Below, piece by piece: positions 29,385 to 37,405 of a stretch of 64,000 bases of DNA. This stretch comes from JABWBD01 sp040768665 (lineage in GTDB: Bacteria > Planctomycetota > Planctomycetia > Pirellulales > Thermoguttaceae): assembly GCA_040768665.1 (NCBI GenBank), contig JAXGMN010000020.1:175013-239012 (forward strand), read 5' to 3'. Both the position numbers and the translations under genes were made by a program. Within the stretch, counting starts at the first letter, position 1. Every line of letters starts with the position of its first letter. The notes under the pieces are model-generated. The model did not search any database. It saw only the letters and a list, made by a program, of their open reading frames with translations, and was not told the origin of the DNA.

Positions 29385-29612
29385 TTGATGGCTGACCATC
29401 CAAACAAACACATTCGCGCGGCTATTCAATACGCGGAAGATCATGGCTGGACGATGGTCAAGGCCGGTCCCAGGGCACACATTTACGGAACGATATACTG
29501 CCCACAGAGGACACGCGACGGCCATCATTTTCATGTCTCTTGCACGCCACGTCATCCCGAAATCCATGCCAGGCGGATTCGTCGGGCGGTGGATCAGTGC
29601 GACCATTTGTAG
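29385..29612 (+). CDS. Small HicA-like protein (putative toxin)
   Basis: 75 aa. HIRAAIQYAEDHGWTMVKAG, then HIYGTIYCPQ and FHVSCTPRHPEIHARRIRRA, recalls a family of small proteins with a HicA-like double-stranded-RNA-binding fold in which His residues matter. It overlaps nothing and is followed after 11 bp by a second small gene, as in two-gene toxin-antitoxin units. HicA toxins cleave mRNA. That this one is a toxin is inference from size, fold resemblance and gene pairing. Confidence 0.5.
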   Translation: MMADHPNKHIRAAIQYAEDHGWTMVKAGPRAHIYGTIYCPQRTRDGHHFHVSCTPRHPEIHARRIRRAVDQCDHL

Positions 29613-29623
29613 GGAGAAAGGCT

Positions 29624-29878
29624 GTGAAGATTTTCGAGTTTACGATCACCATCGACCAGTATATCGAGGACCTCGACGTCATCGACGCGTTTTACGGGAA
29701 AACGAGGGATGCTTCACTGGCCGGAAGCCGCGGCAAGACACTCGTTCATTTTGACCGCGAAGCCGGTTCGTTGGACGACGCCCTTCGAAGCGCCATCGCG
29801 GACATTCAGGCGCAAGGGTGGCAGGTCCGCGACATCTCCGTCGAACCGGACTGCGTCATGCCCTTGTCAACGGCCTGA
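29624..29878 (+). CDS. Partner of the HicA-like protein (putative antitoxin)
   Basis: 84 aa from the GTG at 29624, chosen for GGGAGAAAG 4-12 nt upstream. It begins MKIFEFTITIDQYIEDLDVI and contains VHFDREAGSLDDALRSAIAD and VEPDCVMP. Relatives I recall share the 'FDREA.SL..A..SAI' core and continue into a DNA-binding helix-turn-helix; here the protein ends right after the core (PLSTA). It may be a short form or a truncated antitoxin. Function is inferred only from pairing with the HicA-like gene. Confidence 0.5.
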   Translation: MKIFEFTITIDQYIEDLDVIDAFYGKTRDASLAGSRGKTLVHFDREAGSLDDALRSAIADIQAQGWQVRDISVEPDCVMPLSTA

Positions 29879-29882
29879 TGGC

Positions 29883-29996
29883 GTGGCCGACTTTCTGAGG
29901 CGGGCCGGCGTTGAAGGTTGTTTCCAGGGCCAGGATTTCGTCGGCGAGCAGGATAGGGAGTTGATTCTGGAGAAATGGCATGAACACCTTGGTTGA
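29883..29996 (+). pseudogene. C-terminal fragment of a DUF4160 protein
   Basis: 37 codons end ...GEQDRELILEKWHEHLG, which matches the last helix of DUF4160 proteins ('E.WHE.FG'). The N-terminal beta-sheet with its HIHV motif is missing. DUF4160 is normally encoded directly before DUF2442, exactly as here (overlap 29980-29996), so the pair has lost most of its first member. Confidence 0.5.
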
Positions 29997-30255
29997 CAAG
30001 GTCCGATCTGCCTTGCATCAAGAGGGCTACATCGTCGTGTGCATGCAAAGCGGCCTTGAAATCCGCTTTCCCATATTCGGCAATCCTCGCCTCTCCAACG
30101 GCACACCTGAGCAACTCAACAACATCGAAGTGTCGCCTTTTGGCCTGCACTGGCCCGATCTCGACGAGGATTTGTCCTTCCGCGGATTGCTTGAAGGGGA
30201 TGACGGGCAGAGCAGACCTTGTCGGGCGGGAGGAAGGGATCGCGGCACGGCCTAG
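29980..30255 (+). CDS. DUF2442 protein
   Basis: 91 aa. EIRFPIFGNPRLSNGTPEQL and EVSPFGLHWPDLDEDLSFRG then LLEGDDG are the DUF2442 core motifs. The family is found in pairs with DUF4160 and is suspected of belonging to toxin-antitoxin units; no activity is established. The last ~18 residues (SRPCRAGGRDRGTA) are unlike the family and may be read-through of decayed sequence. Its DUF4160 partner is only a fragment. Confidence 0.65.
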   Translation: MNTLVDKVRSALHQEGYIVVCMQSGLEIRFPIFGNPRLSNGTPEQLNNIEVSPFGLHWPDLDEDLSFRGLLEGDDGQSRPCRAGGRDRGTA

Positions 30256-30284
30256 GTTTTTCGCGCCCGGTTCGCGGATCGCGT

Positions 30285-31667
30285 TCAGATGGCAGCCGGC
30301 AGGCGGAGCCGCACGGTGAACTCATCATCGTTTCCTTCGGCACTCGCCGTCCCGCCCAGCGAAGTGGCAATGCGGCGGACCAAGGCGAGTCCAAGCCCGG
30401 CGTGCGAACTGCTATCCTTGCGCGACGGGTCGGCACGCCAGAAGCGGTCGAAGACATGGGCGACCTGCTCCTCGCTGAGTGTGCAGCCGGTGTTCGCCAC
30501 TTCCAACTCGACAGCACCATCGGCGTTTCGCGCGTTCACCCGAACGGTCCCGCATTCGTTCGAGTATTCGGCCGCGTTTTCCAGGAGATTCGAAAACACG
30601 ATCGACAGCGCGTCAGGATCCGAGAGCAAGGACACATCGTCCGGAACGTGGTTCTCAAACACGAGGCCGCGGGCCGCCGCTATGTTGTGAAAACGCTGCC
30701 AACACGACGACACCAGATCGCGGAGGTGAATCCGCTCCTGTTGAAACCCCGCGGCCTGAAAATCCAATCGCGCGAGCATCAGCAGGCTTTCGATCATCGA
30801 CCGCATTCGCCGGGCGATGCCGCGGACGTCCTCCAACGCTTCCTGGTACTCGGCCGGCGCGCGGTCCGATGTCAGCGCCACGCCCGCGGTCGAGAGAATG
30901 CCTCCCACCGGAGTGCGGAGTTCGTGCGCGATATCGGCGGTGAGAGAGCGTTCTCGGACGAAAGCCTGTTCGAGGCGTCCGAGCAGCTCATTGAGCCGCT
31001 GGACCACGGGAACCATTTCGTCCGGCATCTTGTCGGCAGGAATCCTGGCAGCGAGATCCTCTTCCCGAATCGCGGCGATCGCCGACGCCAGGCGTCCCAG
31101 CGGCATGAGACTTCGGCGGATCACGCCGACGGAAACCACGGCGCCGACGGCCATCGTTCCCGCTCCGGCCGCCAGTAAGAGCCACCGGAGTTCCCATACG
31201 TGGGATTCCAGGTCCGAGGTATCGCGGGCAACAACCACGGTGAGATGGCGGCGGTCGCCGGGCAGTGGGAATCGCATGCCCGCGGCACGCGCGTGGCGCC
31301 CGTCCGGCAGAACGAACGTCCGAATTTGCGGCTGCCCGGCGGCGGCGTGGAATCGCGGAAGGTTGTTGCTGGAGAGATTCGTTGATTTTGCCAGGACCGC
31401 CCCGTCGTCGGTCCAGTACTGGGAGAACAGTTCTCCTTCAACCTGCTGGATGTCGGGCAGGGCTTCCGGCACGAGTTTGACGCGGATGCCCGCCCGGCCG
31501 TGATCCACGGCCGCAGCGAGCGTGCGGCCGACCGTCTCCAGGTAGAAATCGAATTCCCGGACGAGCATGTACTCGATCGAGGCGTCGATCACCAGGCCAA
31601 ACACCAACAGCAGCAGCGCGAAGCTGCCGATCATGCCGACCAAAAGACGCGTGCGGAGCGATTTCAC
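30285..31667 (-). CDS. Sensor histidine kinase (CusS/QseC-like)
   Basis: 460 aa. N-terminal transmembrane helix (MIGSFALLLLVFGLVI), a ~130-residue sensor region outside the cytoplasm, a second helix (LLLAAGAGTMAVGAVVSVGVI), a HAMP domain, the phospho-acceptor H-box (SLTADIAHELRTPVGG) and an ATPase domain with N (SNLLENAAEYS), a degenerate G1, F (FDRFWRAD) and G2 (HAGLGLALV) boxes. It autophosphorylates and passes phosphate to the regulator encoded upstream. The start is a GTG that lies inside the 34-bp duplicated sequence; the paralogous stub at 32325 has ATG at the same place. Confidence 0.92.
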   Translation of the reverse strand: MKSLRTRLLVGMIGSFALLLLVFGLVIDASIEYMLVREFDFYLETVGRTLAAAVDHGRAGIRVKLVPEALPDIQQVEGELFSQYWTDDGAVLAKSTNLSSNNLPRFHAAAGQPQIRTFVLPDGRHARAAGMRFPLPGDRRHLTVVVARDTSDLESHVWELRWLLLAAGAGTMAVGAVVSVGVIRRSLMPLGRLASAIAAIREEDLAARIPADKMPDEMVPVVQRLNELLGRLEQAFVRERSLTADIAHELRTPVGGILSTAGVALTSDRAPAEYQEALEDVRGIARRMRSMIESLLMLARLDFQAAGFQQERIHLRDLVSSCWQRFHNIAAARGLVFENHVPDDVSLLSDPDALSIVFSNLLENAAEYSNECGTVRVNARNADGAVELEVANTGCTLSEEQVAHVFDRFWRADPSRKDSSSHAGLGLALVRRIATSLGGTASAEGNDDEFTVRLRLPAAI

Positions 31668-31678
31668 TGGGGCACCTT
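31645..31678. repeat. 34-bp direct repeat, copy 1 (at the kinase start)
   Basis: Identical to 32303-32336 except for one base (C against T) that changes the kinase start codon from ATG to GTG. It covers the kinase codons for MKSLRTR and the last codons of the response regulator (KVPQ). The two copies bound a 624-bp inserted segment. Confidence 0.85.
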
Positions 31679-31886
31679 TTGGGACGTGGTTCAGAAACGG
31701 GCGCCACCAGGTGACAGAAGTCGCGACCCAGGGCAGATAGGGCCATTATAGCGGTTGTCGGCAGCGATCATGAGACGCGCCATTGGCTGCCGCTGGATAA
31801 GTCGAGCGACTCGCGCGCCGCGGAAGATCAGCGCCTGTCGGAGCGGAGCAGGCGCGTGTCTGTTTCTGGGGTATTCTGCGGCGCGC

Positions 31887-31915
31887 TTGACCACTTCTCC
31901 GCGACAGGTTAGGAT
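31887..31915 (+). promoter_or_regulatory. Predicted promoter of the small gene at 31956
   Basis: TTGACC (31887-31892), 17 bp, TAGGAT (31910-31915), 40 bp before the ATG. A near-ideal sigma-70 arrangement carried within the inserted segment. Confidence 0.6.
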
Positions 31916-31955
31916 GCCAGACGCGTACGAGAGGGCACGGGATAAGGAGCCAGCC

Positions 31956-32180
31956 ATGATCCAATTGACCGAATCGCAACGACAGGAGTTGAATGTCCCC
32001 GAGCCGCTTGCTGTCGACCCGCAGACGAATGAGACCTACGTGCTGGTCCGCAAGGAAGTTTACGACCGTTTGAAGGCATTGTTATCCGTGCGCGACTACG
32101 ATCCAGAGGAAGGGATGGCCTACATCAACGAAATCATGGCCGAGGATGACGTGAACGACCCGCTTCTGGAAAAGCGGTGA
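31956..32180 (+). CDS. Small antitoxin-like protein inside the insertion
   Basis: 74 aa from the ATG at 31956, with AAGGAG 6 nt upstream. The sequence MIQLTESQRQELNVPEPLAV, then DPQTNETYVLVRKEVYDRLK, belongs to a common small family whose genes often precede a MazF/PemK or PIN toxin; it is thought to be an antitoxin. No toxin follows: the next 120 bp hold no reading frame. It lies on the opposite strand between the regulator and kinase genes, as cargo of the inserted segment. Confidence 0.6.
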   Translation: MIQLTESQRQELNVPEPLAVDPQTNETYVLVRKEVYDRLKALLSVRDYDPEEGMAYINEIMAEDDVNDPLLEKR

Positions 32181-32302
32181 GGCAGCGGCGGATCCTGCAA
32201 GTCATCGGGCGACTCTCGGGCCCGCTCCAACAAAGGTTGAATCATGCCCTGAAGTCGGCCCTGGGCTTGGCGTGAGAGCGTCTTCGGGAAAATCGGTGAC
32301 GC

Positions 32303-32336
32303 AGACGCGTGCGGAGCGATTTCATTGGGGCACCTT
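32303..32336. repeat. 34-bp direct repeat, copy 2 (at the regulator end)
   Basis: Second copy of 31645-31678 (33 of 34 identical). It includes the regulator stop and, overlapping it, an ATG that begins a stub reading MKSLRTRL, the first residues of the kinase, before the sequence diverges. Confidence 0.85.
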
Positions 32337-32999
32337 CCGGAAGACATAGCCGCGGCCGCGTACGGTCTCGATCAGCGACGGCTCTCCTGCGAGGTCGATC
32401 TTCCTGCGCAGATGGCCGATGTACACGTCCACGACGTTGCTTGTGGCGTTGGAGCGGAAATCGTAGACGTGTTCCCAGACGTCGGTGCGGGTGACCAGTT
32501 CGCCCGCGCGGATCGCGACGTATTCCAGCAGGGCGTATTCTCGTGCGGTCAAGGGGATCTCCGCATCGCCCCGCCAGACTCGCTGGGCTGCCGTGTCGAT
32601 TTTCAGCGGGCCGGCGTCAATCACCGGGTCTTTGCGGTGGTACGCACGTCGGACGAGGGCCTGCACGCGGGCGAGGAGTTCTTCGAACTCAAAAGGCTTG
32701 ACCAGGTAGTCATCGGCACCTGCATTCAACCCGGCGACCCGTTGGCTCACCGCATCCTTGGCCGTGACGATCAGTACATGCGCCTGGCGGCCTTCCGCGC
32801 GGAGTCGCCGGAGGATGCTCAGGCCATCGAGCCCGGGGAGCATGAGGTCGAGGACAATAACGTCGTAAGGGTTTTCCAGGGCGTACCAGAGGGCGTCATG
32901 GCCGTCGCCGGTCACGTCGACCGCAAAACCGGCTTCGCGAAGGCCCTTGGCAACCGATTTTTGCAGCGGGGGATAGTCCTCGACGAATAATACCCGCAT
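32322..32999 (-). CDS. OmpR-family response regulator
   Basis: 225 aa. The receiver domain has the phosphorylated Asp51 (VIVLDLMLPGLDG) with DDYLVKPFEFEEL at the switch end; the C-terminal winged helix has LTAREYALLEYVA, the recognition-helix region NVVDVYIGHLRRKID and IETVRGRGYVF. It partners the kinase encoded after it; originally the two overlapped by the stop/start now duplicated. Candidate target promoters with 11-bp direct repeats stand before the RND pump operon and the polyferredoxin gene on either side, so control of export and redox genes is likely. Confidence 0.94.
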   Translation of the reverse strand: MRVLFVEDYPPLQKSVAKGLREAGFAVDVTGDGHDALWYALENPYDVIVLDLMLPGLDGLSILRRLRAEGRQAHVLIVTAKDAVSQRVAGLNAGADDYLVKPFEFEELLARVQALVRRAYHRKDPVIDAGPLKIDTAAQRVWRGDAEIPLTAREYALLEYVAIRAGELVTRTDVWEHVYDFRSNATSNVVDVYIGHLRRKIDLAGEPSLIETVRGRGYVFRKVPQ

Positions 33000-33119
33000 A
33001 CCGTGCCGTGCCCCTGTGCGGTTCAGATGAGTTCGTCCATTCAGACAGATACTCGAACGCTACTGCACGTGCGCCCCTCTGTCAACGGGCGACTTCAACA
33101 GAGGCCGGGAGGTCGGGGC

Positions 33120-33242
33120 GTAACCGTTCACGGGCGGGAAGGAAGGGGGCAGGTCCGTGTTTTCGGCCAGCCTCTTCGCGGCCAAAATGTGTCCACCGGC
33201 CGAAAAATGGACCCGTCCCCGGCCGTGGGCGTGATCGGTTAC
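33120..33242. repeat. Palindromic core-box element, outer-stem type D
   Basis: Outer arms GTAACCGTTCAC (33120-33131) and GTGATCGGTTAC (33231-33242), one mismatch. Inner arms GGGGGCAGGTCCGTGTTTTC and its near-complement ending ATGGACCCGTCCCC. It is a sister of 44535-44656 and lies in the 380-bp gap between the response regulator and the polyferredoxin gene. Confidence 0.8.
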
Positions 33243-33261
33243 AGTCGGAGCGAGCAATCGA

Positions 33262-33296
33262 TTTTCATCATCTTTTCATTTCCCACCGCTTAGGAT
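33262..33296 (+). promoter_or_regulatory. Polyferredoxin promoter with OmpR-type direct repeat
   Basis: TTTTCAT (33262-33268), 4 bp, TTTTCAT (33273-33279), 11 bp, TAGGAT (33291-33296); the gene starts at 33380. The second repeat covers the -35 position, as in PhoB- or OmpR-activated promoters. The 18-bp double repeat differs by one base from that of the RND promoter (27357-27374). Confidence 0.65.
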
Positions 33297-33379
33297 GGAA
33301 GAATGGGCGGCGGCCGTGGGTGACGCCTGGGTCGCTAAACCGGCTGAAGTACTTCACCCCGCAATAACATTTTGAACCG

Positions 33380-34843
33380 ATGAGCACAACCGAATTGCGG
33401 TTGGCCTGGAATTCGCCGCAGGTCGCGCCCCACACGCGATCCGAGGTTCCCGGCATCGACCTGCTCCGCTTTCGGCCTGTGAAACGGCTCATCCGTTGGG
33501 CAGGCTTTCCGTATGTTTTCCAGGCTGCCCTGCTGGCGTTTTTCGTGTTCATGGCGGTGTTTGGCTGGGGCCTTTATCCTCCCGAGGGCGTTCCGGGCAA
33601 AGTGTACGCCAAGTCGAACCTCGTGAACCTGCTGGTATGGGGTTTGTGGTGGCCGACGATGATCTGGACGGTGGTGTTGTTCGGTCGCGTCTGGTGTGCG
33701 GTCTGTCCACTGGAGCTGGTGGCGAATGTCGCGGAGCGAATGGGGAGGTTCCGGGGCATCAAGCAACGAGTTCTGGGAAAGTGGCTCCGCAGCGGGGCGT
33801 TGATCGTCGGATTATACGCCGTGATTCAAATGCTCGTCGCGGGGGCGAGCCTCCACCGGGTTCCGGCCTATACGTCGTTTTTTCTGTGGGGGCTTCTGGC
33901 GGTTGCCGCGCTTGTCGGATTCTTCTTCAAGGATCGCGCGTTCTGTCGCGGTTTCTGCCCCGTAGGATTGCTGCTAGGGACGTATGGCCGGGGGGCGATG
34001 CTGGCGGTGCGAGCCGGAGCGCCGGAGCCATGTTCGGCGTGCACGGGGAAGGCGTGCGTGCGTGCGTGCAATCGCACCCGACTGGACTCGCGGAGCTGCC
34101 CGAGCCTGCTCAGCCCGTCCAAACTCGATAGCAATGCCGATTGCCTGGTGTGCGGCCAGTGTATCAAGGCCTGCCAGCCGGGCAACATGAGCTTGTATCT
34201 CCGCGCGCCGTTCGCCGCCGACGACGCCAGGGAGCTGTTGGCCTCGTGGCCGGTCACCCTGTTCGTCATGCTCATCTCCGGATTCGTCACAGTCGAACTC
34301 CTCAGCGAATGGAAGAGCGCGCAAGCGGTCTTCCTGTGGGTTCCCGAGAAGATCACCACACTCCTCTCGCTGGGCTCGTACGCAGGCTGGATCAAGGGCG
34401 CGTGGATCTTGTTCCTTTATCCGGCTGCGCTCTGGCTCGTGCTCGGCGGCCTGGTGCTTGCTTTGCGCGGCGCCGGTGGCCTGGCGGCAGCATGGCGCCG
34501 GCTGGCGCTTCCGCTGGCCGTGGTGCTGGCGGCCGGGCACATGGCCAAGGGATTGGCCAAGTTCGTCTCGTGGATCGGCTATCTGCCTCTGGTTGCCGGC
34601 GATCCGGCGGGAATTGAGACGGCGTCGGCGATTCACTCGAAAACGCTTGCGCAACCGGGTTCGATCCTGCCGATGGTCGCCGTATCCGTCGTCGCGATCT
34701 TTCTGATTCTCGTGGCTGCCTGGTTCGCACTGCGAGAGCTTCGCCTGGCGCAGGGCGAATCGTATCGCCGGTTGGTCGCGCCCGTGCTGGCAGTGGCAGC
34801 GAGCTTCCTATTTCTCGTTTTCGGCTGGGGATTCCTGCAATAG
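33380..34843 (+). CDS. Membrane polyferredoxin (NapH/CcoG-like 4Fe-4S protein)
   Basis: 487 aa. About ten transmembrane helices are visible. The N-terminal half has the NapH/NosR-type signatures VWCAVCPLELVANVAERMG and AFCRGFCPVGLLLGTYG (two CxxxCP-like motifs facing the cytoplasm). The middle carries 4Fe-4S motifs CSACTGKACVRAC and CLVCGQCIKACQPGN. Such proteins pass electrons between the quinone pool and periplasmic reductases or maturation systems. It is first in a run with doxX and chrA genes (21-bp gap, then a 20-bp overlap). The exact electron partner is unknown. Confidence 0.85.
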   Translation: MSTTELRLAWNSPQVAPHTRSEVPGIDLLRFRPVKRLIRWAGFPYVFQAALLAFFVFMAVFGWGLYPPEGVPGKVYAKSNLVNLLVWGLWWPTMIWTVVLFGRVWCAVCPLELVANVAERMGRFRGIKQRVLGKWLRSGALIVGLYAVIQMLVAGASLHRVPAYTSFFLWGLLAVAALVGFFFKDRAFCRGFCPVGLLLGTYGRGAMLAVRAGAPEPCSACTGKACVRACNRTRLDSRSCPSLLSPSKLDSNADCLVCGQCIKACQPGNMSLYLRAPFAADDARELLASWPVTLFVMLISGFVTVELLSEWKSAQAVFLWVPEKITTLLSLGSYAGWIKGAWILFLYPAALWLVLGGLVLALRGAGGLAAAWRRLALPLAVVLAAGHMAKGLAKFVSWIGYLPLVAGDPAGIETASAIHSKTLAQPGSILPMVAVSVVAIFLILVAAWFALRELRLAQGESYRRLVAPVLAVAASFLFLVFGWGFLQ

Positions 34844-34864
34844 CTGGATAGAGGAGATGTTTGA

Positions 34865-35362
34865 ATGATCGCACGCCTGCTTCGCACCCGCGCCTTTGCC
34901 GCTGTGGTCCTGATCCGGATCATGGTGGGCGGCGTCTTTCTTTCGGAAGGAATCCAGAAGTTCCTGTTCCCCGCGGAACTGGGCGCCGGCCGGTTCGAGA
35001 AAATCGGCATTCCTGCGCCGGAAGTGATGGGGCCGTTCGTGGGCGTGGTGGAGATCGTCTTCGGCAGTCTGGTCCTCTTGGGACTGTTCACCAGGCCCGC
35101 GGCATTGATCCTGTTGATCAACATCAGCGTGGCCCTGATCTCGACAAAACTTCCGATTCTTCTGGGCCACGGATTCTGGACGTTCACGCTTCGGAAGCTC
35201 GAACGCTACGGGTTCTGGAGCATGGCGCACGAGTCGCGAACGGATTTCTGCATGTGGCTGGGCTCGCACTTTCTGGTTATCGTGGGAGCCGGAATTCTGT
35301 CGCTCGACTACCTCATGACCCGAAAGAAGCGGCCCGAAGGCGATGCCGGCCCCAGCGACTGA
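34865..35362 (+). CDS. DoxX-family membrane protein
   Basis: 165 aa with four hydrophobic segments (GGVFLSEGIQKFLFP, GVVEIVFGSLVLLGLF, AALILLINISVALI, HFLVIVGAGILSLDYL). RIMVGGVFLSEGIQKF and GLFTRPAALIL are standard DoxX motifs. GAGGAG precedes the ATG. In archaea DoxD/DoxA form thiosulfate:quinone oxidoreductase; most bacterial DoxX proteins have no proven reaction, with links to sulfur stress and redox balance. It overlaps chrA by 20 bp. Confidence 0.85.
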   Translation: MIARLLRTRAFAAVVLIRIMVGGVFLSEGIQKFLFPAELGAGRFEKIGIPAPEVMGPFVGVVEIVFGSLVLLGLFTRPAALILLINISVALISTKLPILLGHGFWTFTLRKLERYGFWSMAHESRTDFCMWLGSHFLVIVGAGILSLDYLMTRKKRPEGDAGPSD

Positions 35363-36530
35363 CCAGCAAGACACGGAAACCGGCCGCGGCACTCGGCTGC
35401 GCGAGTTGGCCGCGCTGTTTCTCCGTCTGGGCGTGACGGCCTTCGGCGGCCCCGCGGCGCACATCGCCATGATGGAGGACGAGGTGGTCTCGCGGAGGCG
35501 CTGGCTGACCCACGAGGAGTTTCTCGATCTGCTGGGGGCGACAAATCTCATCCCCGGCCCGAACTCCACCGAGATGACCATCCACGTCGGGCATCGGCGG
35601 GCCGGCTTTGCAGGGCTGGCGGTCGCGGGGATCTGCTTTATCCTGCCGGCAACGTTCCTGGTGGGGCTGATCGCGTGGGCGTACGTCCGCTTCGGCACGT
35701 TGCCGCAAGCCGAAGGGGTGCTGTATGGGGTCAAGCCGGTGGTCATCGCCATTGTCATCCAAGCCCTTTGGCGGCTGGGGAAAAGCGCGCTGAAGACCAG
35801 GCTGCCGGTGGCAGCGGCGCTGGTGGCCGTTGGGTTGGGGTTCGCGGGTGTCCACGAGTTGGCGATCCTGTTTGGGGCCGGTCTGTGCGTTGCCTTGCTT
35901 CGCGCCTCGGTGCGACGGTGGTCCGCGGGAGGGAACGGGACGACCCTGCTGGGAGCGATTGCCGGCGTGCCGCTGGCCCATGCCGCACTGGCTGCCGCTC
36001 CCGCGGCCTTTGGGTTGTGGCCGCTGTTTCTTTTCTTCCTCAAGGTCGGCGCGGTGCTCTTCGGGAGCGGCTACGTACTGCTGGCTTTTTTGCGAGCCGA
36101 TTTGGTGGAACGTTGGCACTGGCTGACCGAGGCCCAGTTGCTCGACGCCATCGCCGTAGGACAGGTAACTCCCGGGCCCGTATTCACGACGGCAACGTTC
36201 ATCGGCTTCGTGCTGGACGGTCCGCGCGGCGCGCTGGTCGCCACGCTGGGTATCTTCTTGCCCGCGTTCTTCTTCGTGGCCATGAGCGGTCCGCTCGTTC
36301 CTCGTCTGCGCCGCTCGGCAGTTGCGGGGGACGTGCTGGATGGGGTCAACGTCGGTTCGCTGGCACTGATGGCCGTGGTGACGGCACAACTGGGTGTCGC
36401 AGCTATTGTGGACATCACGACGGTTGTGCTGGCCGTGGTCAGTGCGGTCCTCTTGATCCGTTTTCGGCTCAACTCGACGTGGCTGGTTCTCGGCGGGGCA
36501 CTCGTGGGGCTCATCGCGTACGCTGCCTGA
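35343..36530 (+). CDS. chrA: Chromate transporter, ChrA (CHR) family
   Basis: 395 aa, long two-domain form. Each half has the CHR signature: LFLRLGVTAFGGPAAHIAMM with LIPGPNSTEM in the first, FFLKVGAVLFGSGYVLLAFL with VGQVTPGPVFTTATFIG in the second. CHR proteins expel chromate by proton or sulfate antiport and may move other oxyanions. It follows doxX with translational overlap. A truncated TrkH-like frame starts at once after its stop. Confidence 0.9.
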   Translation: MPAPATDQQDTETGRGTRLRELAALFLRLGVTAFGGPAAHIAMMEDEVVSRRRWLTHEEFLDLLGATNLIPGPNSTEMTIHVGHRRAGFAGLAVAGICFILPATFLVGLIAWAYVRFGTLPQAEGVLYGVKPVVIAIVIQALWRLGKSALKTRLPVAAALVAVGLGFAGVHELAILFGAGLCVALLRASVRRWSAGGNGTTLLGAIAGVPLAHAALAAAPAAFGLWPLFLFFLKVGAVLFGSGYVLLAFLRADLVERWHWLTEAQLLDAIAVGQVTPGPVFTTATFIGFVLDGPRGALVATLGIFLPAFFFVAMSGPLVPRLRRSAVAGDVLDGVNVGSLALMAVVTAQLGVAAIVDITTVVLAVVSAVLLIRFRLNSTWLVLGGALVGLIAYAA

Positions 36531-36531
36531 C

Positions 36532-37092
36532 GTGGCCTGGTCGCAGATTGCGATCCTGATCGGCGCATCGATGCTGTTGAGTCTGCCGTGGGCCTTTCCG
36601 GCGTTCGGCGAGGTGGAGCACCTCGATCTCGGGGGCCTCTGGGCGATCTTGGGGAGCATGGCGCTCTGCGGCTCGGCGGGCGCCGCTCTGCTCTACTTCC
36701 TGCTGGTATGGCAGCCGGGCAAGCTGATCGGCGACTTGGAGTTTCGCGTTTACCTCATGATTCTGGTCGGTGTCACCTTGCTCTTGATCGGGTTCGGAAT
36801 GTGGCGAGGCGACTTCCGAAGCTTCGGCGAGGCGGCGCGATACTCGGTCTTCCAGGTCGTCTCGATCCAGACCAACACCGGATTCGGCACGCGCGACTTC
36901 GACCAGTGGACCGCCTTCAGCCGGACTGCGCTGGTGATACTGATGTTCATCGGCGACTGCGCGGGAAGCACGAGCTGCAGCGTGAAGGTGATCCGCTACA
37001 TCCTGCTGGCCAAGATCCTCTGGCTGGAGTTGGAACAGGTGTTTCATCCCAGCGTGGTCCGCGCTGTGCGTCTGGGCCAGCGAGACCACTGA
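36532..37092 (+). pseudogene. TrkH/KtrB-type potassium transporter fragment
   Basis: 186 codons. FQVVSIQTNTGFGTRDFDQW matches the third filter loop of TrkH, and LMFIGDCAGSTSCSVKVIRY matches the fourth (normally GGCAGSTAGGxK), here with altered glycines. The first two TrkH repeats and the last helices are missing: full proteins have about 480 residues. It begins with a GTG 1 bp after the chrA stop and ends VRLGQRDH. I think it is a remnant brought together with chrA by a deletion, unlikely to conduct potassium. Confidence 0.6.
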
Positions 37093-37111
37093 CCCGACTC
37101 GGACAGTCACC

Positions 37112-37396
37112 TTACGGAATCCAGAGAGCATCCGGGTTTTCGCGCCGAAATCGCCTGTTGTGGTCGATCACCTCGCCGATCATTTCCAGTTCCGTGTAGT
37201 ACATCGCCGACGGATTGATCCCATGGTCGCGCAACCGGCGGAGATCGGACCGGACGGTCGGCTTCCGCGCGACTGCGGGGAGAAGAATGAGCCAGACGAC
37301 TGCCGCCAAGAGAGAACAGATCGCCAGCGCGGCTGCCCGGCGCGCCGTGCCGGGCTGCCGAGGATGGTCCGACCGGTTTGGCAAGATCCGGCTCAC
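37112..37396 (-). CDS. Small single-pass membrane protein of unknown function
   Basis: 94 aa. One transmembrane segment (ALAICSLLAAVVWLILLPAV) after a basic N-terminus, then a soluble tail (RSDLRRLRDHGINPSAMYYTE). It starts 10 bp after the yeiH stop on the same strand, so it belongs to that transcript. No family name known to me. Confidence 0.6.
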   Translation of the reverse strand: MSRILPNRSDHPRQPGTARRAAALAICSLLAAVVWLILLPAVARKPTVRSDLRRLRDHGINPSAMYYTELEMIGEVIDHNRRFRRENPDALWIP

Positions 37397-37405
37397 CGGT
37401 TCACC

